Below the pieces are notes generated by a model. The model was not told the origin of the DNA and made no database searches. It saw only the letters and a program-made list of their open reading frames with translations. From Aureobasidium sp. EXF-3400 (Eukaryota > Ascomycota > Dothideomycetes > Dothideales > Saccotheciaceae), in NCBI GenBank assembly GCA_024195585.1, contig SWBL01000040.1:62001-126000 (forward strand): a stretch of 64,000 nt of DNA. The letters run 5' to 3'. Every line of letters begins with the position of its first letter. Within the stretch, counting starts at the first letter, position 1. The translations under genes and the position numbers were made by a program. Shown here piece after piece: positions 53,517-63,728 of the stretch.

Positions 53517-56500
53517 CTAACCTTGAGCTTTGGCAATGGCTCCGTGGAGCTTCTCTAAGAACTCCTTTGCCTTGGCCTCATCCTTGAACATGCACATGAA
53601 GGACTCAACCTTCTTGCCCTCTGTGGGAACACTCAATTGTACCATCTTGGGAGCCTTGATCATGTACAATGCAGGGTTGAGCAGGGCGTTGAAGTTCAAA
53701 CCAACCTTGCCAGAGGGGTCGGCGCGCATAAGAATGCGAGGTTTGGAGTTTTCCTTGGAGGCGAGGACGCGGATGGGACCAACACCTTGGCTGACCCAGG
53801 AGCCGGCCTTGTCATTTTCGCCCTTGACGAGTTTCGTCACTTTGCAGCGTGCTTCGTGGATGAGATCGTACTTGGCAATGTCGTCGGCGGTAAGAGAGGT
53901 CAAGTCCTTTTGTACGTCGTTGGGAGTATCGCTTGGTTCCGACTCGGCAGCACTGCCTTCGGCATCTGTAGTAGTGGCACCAGGAGTAGTGGCGCGAGAA
54001 GTAGCAGCTGAGGCAAACACAGAGGTTCCCGAGGGAGGTGCGAGAGTGGAAGGAGCGGCACCACCGAACGAGAAACCGGTGGTAGGTGCTGAAGGCTTTG
54101 CAGCATCAAAGACACTACCAGATGATGATGGCTTAGCAGCGGTCATTCCACTGAAGGGAGACGACTTTTCAGCTGGTTGTGAGACAGCACCAAAGTTGAA
54201 CTTGGGAGCAGGAGCCTTAGCAGGTGATCCATCAGGAGTGGTAGTACCCGCAGTAGCTGTGCTAGCGCCAAACTTGATAGGATCGCTGCCCTTCCAGGTG
54301 TTGTCAGCAGCGCCTGAGCTGCCGAAAGAGCTGAACTTGAAGGAAGCGCTAGGTGTGTCAGAAGTCTTCTCCTTATCAGCATCGAAAGAGACACGTTCGA
54401 AGAGACTCTTGCCGGCTGCAGGCTTAGCAGGGGTTGCGTTAGTCAAAGCGGCATGAACATCCTCATCCTCATCGGTGTCACCGTCCTCGTCCTCGTCATC
54501 AGGCTTGCTGCCAGAGAGGTTGCCAAAGATGTTGGAGGATGAAGAGTCGTTTGTGGTGGATGAGGGTGTGCCACTGAATGAGAAGACAGCCGATGCAGAG
54601 CTGCTGGGCTTCTTAGAAGTGTCAAAGCTGAACTTCAGAGCCTGACTGGCAGCCAAGAGCTCAGCCTTCTTCTGGGCCTGCTTCTCGGCATCCTTTCTCT
54701 CCCACTCTTCCTCATCTTCGTCAGAGTCCATGTCCTCTTCCTTGCGCTTCTCACGTTCCTTGGCCTCCTGCTCAGCAGCCTTCTGACCGAAAGAGCCAAG
54801 GAAGCTAGGGGTAGTGGTACTAGAAGAGCCACCGCCGAACTTAGGAACCTGGAAGCCAGATGTGGCCGCAGTTGAAGAAGTGGAGCCGCTTCCAAACTTG
54901 GGAATTTGGAAAAGCGATGGTGCAGGGGTACCATTGGATGACGAGACTTGAGCTCCACCAGGAGGAACAAAGCTAGCCTTCTGTGTGTTGGGTGCAGGAG
55001 TAGCAGAGACGTTGCGAGCAATAGTGCCGAAGGGGTTGGACTTTACTTGAGGAGCAGTAGCGGGAGGGGCAGGGGTCTCGTCCGCGGAAGTTGCGAAGAC
55101 ATTTGTCGACTTGGGGGTTTCGGGCTTGTCCAAAATGTCACTGAACAAAGAAGCAGTTTTGGATAGAGGCCTATCAGGCGATGCGGTGTTCATGGTGGAC
55201 TGGGTGAACGTGGGCTTGCTGGGGGTAGATGCCTGCTTGGCACGCTTACTGTGGTCGTCCTCCTTCGTAACTTCCTCATCAGCGACACGCTTCTCGCCAC
55301 GAGTGCTTGAAGCAGCCAATGGAGCAGTGATCAACTTGGGCTCGCTCGAACTGGTGATGGATGCCGTGGAAGGTGCTCCGCTGTTATCGGAACGAATCTC
55401 AGCAGCTTGTTCAAGGTACAAGCGCATGACAGCGCTCCAATCCAGCGAAGCATCAGCTGATGTGAGGTAAGTGCGCAGAGACTCGTTGAGTTGCTTGAGC
55501 AAAGCAGACTCCATCTCGGTAGGTGGAAGTTGAGGAGATGCTGGGGGAGTTGCGACACCTGAAGCAGTAGGTGCCGACAACGCATTGCTTGCACGAGGCT
55601 CAGTTCTGGCAGGAGCAGCAGAAGTTTGTGCAGACGATCCGAAACTGAAAGAAGGCGTTGGTGCGCTCGGCTGAGGAGGAGCAGGGGTAGAAGCGCCAAA
55701 GCCCTTGAAGGCAGATTCGGCGGGCTTCTGCTGAGCAGGCGAGCTAAACATGGAGTTGCCGAGACCAGCGTTCTGAGGTTTAGGCGATTCCAATACAGCA
55801 GGTGTAGTGGCAGGCTTGAATGGCGATGAAGCAGCAGGAGCGGCGGGCTGACCAAAGTTGAAGGAAGATTTAGGTGCGGCAGACGACTCTTGCGAAGAAG
55901 CGCCATTCAGGCTGGGGTAGGACACTTCCTCTGCAGGCTTAGGAGCGGCAGGTGCACCAAAGGAGAAGGATGGGGAGGGAAGCTTCTTCTCAGCCGGCTT
56001 GGGCGATGGGGGAGCAGCAGAGCTTGTGGAAGCGCCAAAGTTGAAGGCGGTTGCTGGCGGCTTAGGTGCTTCATCCTTCTTCTCGGCAGCTGCACCAAAG
56101 TTGAACGCCGGAGCTGGGGAAGCTGGTGTAGCTGTCGAAGCGCCGAAGTTGAACGAAGTCGAGGGTGCGGGCGCAGGCGAGGCGGCAGGGCTTCCAAAGT
56201 TGAATGCCGTCGATGCAGCCTTTGCAGGTGTCTCGTCCTTCTTGGTAGTTGGAGCACCGAAACCACCGAAAGCCGACGTGGTTGCCGGAGTGTCGTCGTC
56301 CTTGTTGGATGGTTCAGCAGTACTGCCGAACTTGAAGCCAGAGGTAGGTGCAGGTGATGCTGGAGCAGGAGTTGCGCCGAAACTCTTGAAAGGCGACGAC
56401 TGGGCCTCGGATTGGCTTGATGGAGGAGTAGGGGCGGTGGATGCGCCGAAGTTGAAAGATGTCGAGGCAACGGGTGCGGGTGCGGTAGACGAGAAGGAGA

Positions 56501-58063
56501 AGGAAGACTTGGGAGCTTCGGGCTGTGTCTGGTAGGGTTCAGTGTTAGCAAAAGGCTGCGTAAAGGTTTGTTGCAGTTGCATGTTCGAGTTGTGGTAGAA
56601 GGATACATCGAGCATGTCATGTTGAGTGTCTTGCTCGACGTTGGGGTGCATTACGAAGGGGGCCTGACCACCTTCAACACTGTTGAATCGTTGAAATGGC
56701 TGGGCATAGGCGAAGGCATTGGGATTGAAAGATTCTGCTGTGGGTGGCGTGAAGCTGAGTTCTGAGCGACCATCTTGCGACTGCTGCGACGATGCAAAGT
56801 ACTGGTATGAGTGGATCTGGTTCATGCCAGTCTTCTCCTTGTCCAGGCGTGACTGCAGAGCAGCAATGCCAGTCTGCCACGAGCTGGGCATATTTGCATC
56901 TGCTGCTGCCTCGGCAAGCTTTACCTCATCGATCAAGCCGTCCTTCATGAAATACTCGTCGCTAAAAGCAGGAAGATGGGTGTAGGTTTGGGGCATGTGC
57001 GAGGCAAACAAAGGGGCGTCATGAGAATCAGCAGCTCCATTGGAGCTGGCGTAACGAGACATATCGAAAGAAGCAATCGATGTCAAACTCACTGTTTCGG
57101 GCTTGTTGCGCACAAAGTCGAGCAGCTTCCTTTGCACTGCAGGTGGGAGGGTTGATAGGTTGAGACCGCCAAGGTTGGCATCCTATGCCAGAGTTAGCGA
57201 ACAAGAATTGTGTCGAGCGCCAACTAATCAAGATACCTTGTACTTAGGGTCGCTATGACGCACGATGTTAGCGAGCTGGTCAAGCTTGCCCTCCTGGGCC
57301 AGGCGAGGACCGGCGGCTTCAATCTCGCCGATCTCAGCTGCACTGATGGGTTGCTCAGTGCTGCCAAATGAGGGACCGGACATGCTGGAGAAGGGATTGA
57401 AGGCAGGTGCAGGGGATGCAGGAGCCGAAGGACCGGGCGAGGCAGGTGTCGAGCCGAATGTGAATGAAGGAGCCTTGTTGGCGTCCCCGTTCTGTTGTGA
57501 CGGCTTGGCAGGTGAGGCGCCGAAGCTGAAGGATGTGCCAGAGGGAGTTGATGCACCGAAGTTGAAGCCGGAAGCCTGGGGAGGGGCAAAGGCAGAAGCG
57601 CTGGAAGGCTGTGACTGGCCGAAGGAGAAAGTGCTGTTGTTTGCAGGAGCGTTCGGCGGGAAGCTCTGTGAGGTTGACATGTTCCCGAAGGGATTGCTCT
57701 GTGGTTGGGCAGTGGTCTGGCCGAAGTTGAAGCTGGCAGCAGCTGGTGGAGCGGGAGCGCTTTGTGCAAAAGGGTTGCTGTCTGCGCCGCCGAAGGGATT
57801 AGGGAAGCCAGGTGAAGGAGTGGCCTTGGAGGGGGAAGCAGATCTGGATGCGCCGGGACGTCCCTTGAGGGGTTTGATGCTGGACAAACAAAGAGTCAGT
57901 CACTGGTTGGTCACTGTGTCAGTTGTCGCAGCTTCACTTACCTGCGCTTTGCCAACTGAGCAGCTGTGGCCTTGCGCGGTGGGTCCATTGCTGTATCGCG
58001 GGGATCCTCCATACCGCCGTATCTTTCTGATCCACCTTGTCCGTCTGCTACGCGTTTTGACAT
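53517..58063 (-). CDS. nup2: Nup2/NUP50-type FG nucleoporin with C-terminal Ran-binding domain
   Basis: A mobile nuclear-pore protein that helps importin-alpha release cargo. Exons are 58063-57942, 57879-57237 and 57182-53517 (introns 62 and 54 nt), giving 1476 aa. The first exon ends in RKATAAQLAKR, the basic N-terminal motif of Nup2/NUP50, spliced to SIKPLKGR. Then comes a very long disordered region with dozens of FG repeats (SFNFGAS, FKFGS, FSFGA) rich in Ser, Ala, Pro and Thr. A charged coiled segment (AAEQEAKEREKRKEEDMDSD) is near the middle. The last ~125 residues are a RanBP1-type domain (EARCKVTKLV, SWVSQGVGPIRVL, RILMRADPSGKVGLNFNALL). It is longer than yeast Nup2. Low-complexity repeats create many long antisense frames, which are not genes. 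Confidence 0.93.
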
Positions 58064-58449
58064 GGCTTTGTTCTGCCTGTGATGGCGATGTCTCGTGTCC
58101 GTGTCCGAACCAGCTTAGTGAAAGTCTTCCAGTCCGAGTTGCAGTCGCGTGTCGCAGATCGCGTCTTGTAGTCTTAGATGGACATGTGCCCAGTTGTGTC
58201 TCTGCGTACTGTGATATCGAGATGCACGTCGTCAAGGTGTTGCGATGATGCACCTTGTTAGATTGTTTTGAACTTTTGTCGCGCTGCTGCTTTCCTTGTC
58301 CAGCCCTGCCGACATCCGACCCGCCAATCAGCGTTGTCATGGTTCCTTCCCCAATCCTCCGACCACTTCTACTTTCTCCTTCCTACTTCAAAATCGAGCA
58401 TCTGGTACACTCATCGCAAGACAATCACAAGGTCACGGTACAAGAGGAA

Positions 58450-58540
58450 CAGCTTTCAACTCAGCAATGAGGTCAGAAACACAGGTATAGCAACGGCACA
58501 GTAGTATTGAAGTTAGGGTGATGTCCGCTAAGGCCAGGAA
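58450..58540. repeat. Diverged copy of the short repeat (copy 3a)
   Basis: AGCTTTCAACTCAGCAATGA, GGTCAGAAACACAGGTATAG, CACAGTAGTATTGA and TGATGTCCGC align in order with copy 3b, 167 bp downstream in the same orientation. Only one arm is recognisable. Confidence 0.6.
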
Positions 58541-58616
58541 CCTCGAACACCAGGTACCTATAACGTCGATAACAGTCATCGCACCGACGACCACAGGATC
58601 ACAGTGTATAAAGATA

Positions 58617-58777
58617 GCTCTCAACTCAGCAATAAGGTCAGATTCATAGCTACAAAAATACACAATACTATTGAGATCAGTGCAATGTCCACTGGAGTCT
58701 GTTGGCAAGAAGTTGGAGTTCAATGCATATCCATTTCCTTTTCTGTACAACTTTTGTCCTTAGACCTGACCTTATTG
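58617..58777. mobile_element. MITE-like short inverted-repeat element, copy 3b
   Basis: The left arm contains CAATAAGGTCAG (58630-58641), then ATAGCTACAAAAATACACAA, TACTATTGAG and AATGTCCACTGG. The right end has the exact complement CTGACCTTATTG (58766-58777). The internal core matches copies 1, 2 and 4. It is about 150 bp long with no coding capacity. Confidence 0.6.
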
Positions 58778-59050
58778 ATCTTGGTTCCATTGTTGAAACT
58801 GCCATTTTGCAGCTCATCTCTCTGATGTCTCTCCTAATATTCTATCTTACAATCCTAGATGAAACCATGTCCAAATAGTCGAAAGGGTGTCCTGGATTTG
58901 GAGGTCGATCCAAGTACCGCTCTCAGTGTTTTCTCCGTCGTGTTGTGTCCTTCAAGACAAGTCCATGTACTGGGCCAACTCCTCATTGACCTCTCTCTCA
59001 ACCCTGGCAGCATCCCTAGCCTGCTCGTCGAGGTTTTCATCATTCTCGTC

Positions 59051-61341
59051 CTACGAGATAAATGCTTCATAGTCGGCTGTGCTGATGCGCTGAATGGCCT
59101 CTTCGCTGAACTTGCTGTTGAACTTGCTAATGGCTCTCTCGTTGAAGTCGTCTCTGAAATGCTCGTCGTCGGCGCTCTCGTGGGTAACGGCGTCTTGGAT
59201 GGCGTTCATGCTACTGGCAAGCATGCCATAGGATCTGTTGATCGAGGGAGCCGAGTAGGTGTTGCCAAACTTGGGACCCTTCTGACGAGCGGAACGAGCA
59301 CGGAACATGGCCTTGAGATGAGCTGCTTGAAGAGGAGCAGGAGTGGACTCGAAGCCAAAGCGAGCCTTGTAACCAACATCCTGACCGTTAATCTGGGTGA
59401 GGTCGAGCTGGTCAACACGGTTCTCACCAAGGTACCAGGTCTGTCCTTCCTTGATGCGAGTATCGTGCTGAGTCGAGTACTCGCGAGCGACGCGAACACC
59501 CTCAATGCCGTGAGTAATGTCGATGATGTATCCGCTCAAGTTCAGATGCTCAGCACCACCGACGGCGGATCTGACAAAACAGGGCTTGCTGATCATGCCC
59601 TTCATGTACTTGTCTTCCACGAGGCGAGTGAGAAGCTTGGTGTATGGAATGCGGATCAGAGTGTCACCTTCTCCCATCTTGTACCACAGTCCGTAGCCGC
59701 GCATGCTGGGGAAGGGCAGCGACTCGAAGGGGATGGGGCGCTGGTACTGGCCAGAAGCGTGCTGGGGGTCGGTGGTGTAAGCAACACCTTCGATGTGAAC
59801 GCTGCTAGGTGAAAAGGGCTCGCGCTCGAGGTTATAGCTGACGCAGATGTGTTTGATTTGAACGACATCCTTGCCAAAGCTGTTGTTGTGAATGGGTGAA
59901 GAGAAGCGAACGAGGTCGCCAGCGACAAAGAACTCGGCACCAACGTATAGGCCCTTGCAGTAGACACGAGCTTCCTTTCCATTGGAGCTGAAGTGGTAGC
60001 GTCCAACGACAGATATGGAAGACATGGTAGTCAAAGCATGGCGCACAGTGGGGTGAAATTCACTGGAGCTGCTGACATCGGCACCGTTCATGAGCTCTTG
60101 CCAGAGAGAGAAGGGACGCATGTTGAGAAGATGAACGGTCTTGTAGCGAGTCGACCAGGGCTTGTCAGGGTTGCCAATCTCAGGCATGGGTTCAACGCGG
60201 AAGACATCCTCATCTGAGCCTTCGGTGTTATGCTTCTGGCCCAAGAGACCAGCAGCTATGGTGTTTTTGGTGATCTGAGTGACAACGCCGGCTTCCCAGA
60301 CAGGCAGACCGACCCAGCCAAACTTGGAATCCTGGATCTTGTAGATGCCTGCGTTGGCATCGAACTTGATCAGTTGGCCGTCCTTGAGGTTGCACGCGAC
60401 GAGGACGAGTTCGCCGAGACGAGGGTACCAGCGCGTAGAGGTTTTGAGTGAGTTGAGATAGGCGGGGAGGTTTGCGAGATCTTGTTCGACCAGCCATTCT
60501 ATGGAGAGGGGCTCTGTTATAGCCACGCTCAGGTGTTGTCCTTGCTTGGCCTTGCGCATGAGTCCATCAAAGACGTTGGGAGTGCCATCCCCATCAACGC
60601 CAGTGTTGACAGGGGGCTGGATATCATCGACATCCATCATGGGAGAAGAGGACGCTGTGTTGTAGCTGTAAGTGTTGTTGTTATTGTTGTTAGTAGGCGT
60701 ATTGGTCGTGGTGGCTTGGTGAGTGGCCTTGGCTTTCTTTGGTCTACGCTGGGATGGCTTGCAAACTTCGCACTGGCACCCCTGAGTGTTATTCAAGAGA
60801 ATTGACACAACGTGATCGGCAAACGAAGCGATCGTGCGGAAATGACCCTTGGGGTGGCCGTATACGTAGTTATCGTATAACTTTTGCCCGCTGGTGGCGG
60901 TTGCACGATCTCTTGTGTCGAGTGCGTAGCCGGGAGGCAGTCTGTCGAAGGAAACGCCTGCAGGGCCTGCCTGAGGTCAGTAAGGATCGAGCAAACATGT
61001 CCCTCCCCGCGTGCTGAAGTATATGATGCTTATAGCTATAAAAATGCACAATATTTTCGGAAACAAAGCCATGTCCGCAGAAAGTCTAGAAGTCATCGCG
61101 TCTCAGTGGACGGCGATCTTGTTTTCTGATAGCATTGTGCATTTTTATAGTAGATGATTCGCTCTTTGCTGTAGCAGGGAGGTACACTTAACTTACCAAA
61201 GTTGTGCTTGATGTCCTCGTCCTTGTTGACCGGAATGTGAAGCTTCTCCAAATAGGCAGGGAGGCGAGTAGAAGATCTATTGAAGCACTTCACAGGATCT
61301 CCGTCGGACGTGTACTGGTTCCAGTCGATGATGGTAGCCAT
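59051..61341 (-). CDS. clr2: Clr2-like heterochromatin silencing factor (SHREC-type)
   Basis: In fission yeast, Clr2 is a SHREC subunit needed for transcriptional silencing; a nuclear role is expected here. Exon 1 is 61341-61197, the intron is 61196-60967 (230 nt) and exon 2 is 60966-59051, giving 686 aa. The splice gives HNFGGPAGVSFDRLPPGYAL. It needs the second of two close AG sites (CAGGCAG) after a TACTGAC branch; the first would shift frame. N-terminal Clr2 features are LPAYLEKLHI, NYVYGHPKGHFRTIASFADH and the Cys pair GCQCEVC. The silencing domain has WYPRLGELVLVACNL, then GWVGLPVWEAGVVTQITKN, and later RVYCKGLYVGAEFFVAGDLV. The intron is four times the usual length because it contains a repeat element. 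Confidence 0.85.
61005..61178. mobile_element. MITE-like short inverted-repeat element inside a clr2 intron, copy 4
   Basis: A perfect 17-bp inverted pair, CTATAAAAATGCACAAT at 61036-61052 and its complement at 61134-61150. It extends imperfectly inward (TTTTCGGAAACAAAG with CTTGTTTTCTGATAG; TGTCCGC with GTGGACG). The outer left end CCCCGCGTGCTGAAGTATAT matches the outer end of copy 1. It sits wholly inside the intron 61196-60967. Confidence 0.7.
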
Positions 61342-62458
61342 GTTGGCGGATAAAGTTCGGAGTTCGGATTCAATATGCACGGACTTTTAAACAGTCCGTG
61401 CGTGAGCGCCAAGACAGGAGTGAGGATGGACGACTTTCGAACAGTGAAGGCGCACGGTGAAGGCAAGTTCAAGTTCGCTCACAGCAGAACAAAACTAGAA
61501 TGCGAGCACAGTGAAGGCAATCCCAAGCCACAGTGCAAACAATATGAGGGCAGAGTGACCGCGGATTCGTGATTCAGCGGGAGAAAGGGGTTATGAACAA
61601 TATGTATTTGAAGCACTTGATCGTGCTTTGATAGTGATTTTTCTTTCTGCGCAGTGACTAAGAGGAAATGGAGACATGAGAGAAACTTCTACCTATCTGT
61701 CGTTGATGAGAGTCTTGGTATGAGATGTTGATAGGAAGTCAAGTTAGTTGAAGATGGTTGTCGCTCGATTTGAGGTGATATGCCAAGCTCGGAATATCCC
61801 AGAGCGCCGATAACCCATGGATGAAGAGAGTCTCTATAGGGCGAGGTGGGAGGGAGGCCATTCCTGCGCCTAGTGATAGACTCTGGAGGACGAAGTACTA
61901 CTACCTGGGGCAGGACTCTTGATTTTGTGTGAATAGGCAGTGCGAGAGAAGGTGAGTAGAGGATGGAGTGGGACAAGGCGTTCCTGTAGGGTCCGAAGGA
62001 TTCAGGAGCCAGAGAAGCTAGCACCATGCGGGCTTTGAAGCACATGATATCTTGGCCAATAGCAACGAATCTTGTCTACTCGCAGTAGCAGCAGACAGTG
62101 TTGTATGTCACCTCCTTGACTTTGATCGAGATCGTGCTTGAATGTGCTTTCGTGCCGTTCACAGTCGCGGCCTTTAAAAATAGATGGCGATGCTGAACTC
62201 AGCTGAAGGAATTTGCGTTCGATAGGCTCAAGAAGGTTTCGCGAAGCTGAGCGAAGTACAGTACGCTAGAGCGGTAGGTCACTGAACCAAACCCGTTGAA
62301 CCCATGGGCCAGGCCAAATTTGGATCGAGGCTCCTATCTGAACGAGATGCTTTCCGTACGGCGGATGACTTTCGTGAGAAAGGCGTTGGCTCGAACCTGA
62401 CCATCCTTCCTTCGAGACATGCAGCAAACGATGCAACGGCTTTGTTAGCATAATCGCC
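61342..62458. promoter_or_regulatory. Divergent upstream region, clr2 / membrane glycoprotein
   Basis: 1.1 kb between divergent starts. Near clr2 it has a perfect 9-bp inverted repeat (61377-61401) and a thrice-used GTGAAGGC motif between 61440 and 61525. The rest shows no coding frame with bias and no repeat-family copy. Confidence 0.5.
61377..61401. promoter_or_regulatory. Palindrome upstream of clr2
   Basis: GCACGGACT, a 7-nt loop TTTAAAC, then AGTCCGTGC: a perfect 9-bp inverted repeat 36-60 bp before the clr2 ATG. It could be a dimeric factor site or a 5'-leader hairpin. Confidence 0.5.
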
Positions 62459-63556
62459 ATGGACGTCCTTCGCGGTGCCGCCTGGTCACCCAATCCTTCC
62501 TCAGCACTGCAGTCGCCGCCTCCTCGTCGCATTTCAACTCGCGCAGGCCAGCGACTCTCTGCCGTCGTCTCCGAAAGAGCCCCGTCTTCGCATTCCATGT
62601 CGTCGCCATCACCGAGATTGACTAGCCGATGGAGCGACAGCACTCACCTCGCCAGAACCATCCCACGGACTAGTCATGATACTATGCCACCGCCATACGT
62701 CTTGAACCCGGACGGCCTAGAAGGGAACAAGCTTGTCGCGATTGGTCCTGTCGTGCGCCAAAGAGGAGGATGCAAAAGAATCGGATTTCTGGTGCTGGCT
62801 GCATTGATTGTCATTGGCCTTGGAATCGGTCTGGGTGTAGGCTTGACACGAAATGGAGGAGGAAACAATGGCCATGCTGGAGCACACCCGGGAGAACCAG
62901 ACACATCCCAACCGGCATACCCTGTGGGCGAGTACAGTCTTGTGACGGCCTTGCGCATGGTTCAAACCAACTGCACTTCAGACCCCGATACCTGGCGATG
63001 CTTCCCAGGCCCTACCTTCGACCAGTCACCTGCTTCTTCTCTGGCTACTTTCAACTGGATTTTATCCAACACATCTGCCTTGTATGCCACCAATAGCAGT
63101 GACATGACCACATCCGCCCAAGGTGTTGCTGCGAACATGACCATCTCCGCCTCCAACAACCCATTCAGCATTGCCTTCGATTCGGCTCCTTTGACCTTTA
63201 TCAACGACACATCGCCACGCTATACTTTTGCTGCCAACATTTCTCAGAAGATCATCCCAGCTGCCAACATAACTGCAGACGGCCGGGCCACTGCCTGCTT
63301 CTTCAATCAGACTCAAGTCATCGGAACCCTTCACCTTGACAATACCTTTGCTCAACAATACACCTTCACTGGTAATAATGCGAGTTACACCCTCTGGCCG
63401 TACGCTGTTCAAGTCGAGTTGGTAAGCCCTGGTGGTCAGAACACACCAGCGTGCTATTACACGACCAATGGCGTTATTGGCGCCCAAATCACTGACGCAT
63501 TCACTGCTCAGCCAGCTGAGGATGAATGCCTCTGCGAGTACAAAAACTACTTCTGA
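62459..63556 (+). CDS. Single-pass membrane glycoprotein, unknown function
   Basis: A 365-aa protein, single exon, ATG in GCCATGG. A Ser/Pro/Arg-rich cytosolic N-terminus of about 105 residues precedes one transmembrane helix (RIGFLVLAALIVIGLGIGLG, about 105-128). A Gly/Asn linker and an exported domain of about 215 residues follow. That domain has many N-x-S/T sites (NCTS, NTSA, NSSD, NMTI, NDTS, NISQ, NITA, NQTQ, NASY) and about six Cys, including CLCEYKN at the end. The topology is type II. Such proteins are common in Pezizomycotina under the label hypothetical or Tat-signal-like. No catalytic motif is seen. Confidence 0.82.
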   Translation: MDVLRGAAWSPNPSSALQSPPPRRISTRAGQRLSAVVSERAPSSHSMSSPSPRLTSRWSDSTHLARTIPRTSHDTMPPPYVLNPDGLEGNKLVAIGPVVRQRGGCKRIGFLVLAALIVIGLGIGLGVGLTRNGGGNNGHAGAHPGEPDTSQPAYPVGEYSLVTALRMVQTNCTSDPDTWRCFPGPTFDQSPASSLATFNWILSNTSALYATNSSDMTTSAQGVAANMTISASNNPFSIAFDSAPLTFINDTSPRYTFAANISQKIIPAANITADGRATACFFNQTQVIGTLHLDNTFAQQYTFTGNNASYTLWPYAVQVELVSPGGQNTPACYYTTNGVIGAQITDAFTAQPAEDECLCEYKNYF

Positions 63557-63728
63557 AAGCTTTCCTTTCTATCAACGATACCCTGGCATGCTTTTGTCTT
63601 ATGTGTTACTTCATGTTCTTTTAGCGTTACCCTTATGTCAGATTCACGAATTAACTAATTCCCACCCATCTCACCATCTCTATCCAACACAAACTCTGCT
63701 CTCGCAATTACGTGGTGAGCGGATAGGG

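Larger units (their letters stand above)
58064..59050. other. Gap between Nup2 start and Clr2 stop, with repeat copies
   Basis: 987 bp upstream of the nucleoporin. The left part (58064 to about 58440) should be its promoter. The middle holds two related repeat copies (listed separately). The right part to 59050 is the Clr2 3' flank. No gene is seen. Confidence 0.5.

Noticed and set aside
53530..54456. 308-codon plus-strand frame opposite the nucleoporin
   Set aside because: It mirrors the low-complexity FG/Ser/Ala repeat coding of nup2 and has no family features. The repeat composition suppresses stops on the opposite strand.
57265..58248. 327-codon plus-strand frame over the nup2 N-terminus
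   Set aside because: Antisense of FG repeats, Gly/Ala/Glu-rich, crossing both real introns of nup2.
58859..59812. 317-codon plus-strand frame opposite clr2
   Set aside because: The minus strand encodes a clear Clr2-type domain here; the plus frame has no motifs.
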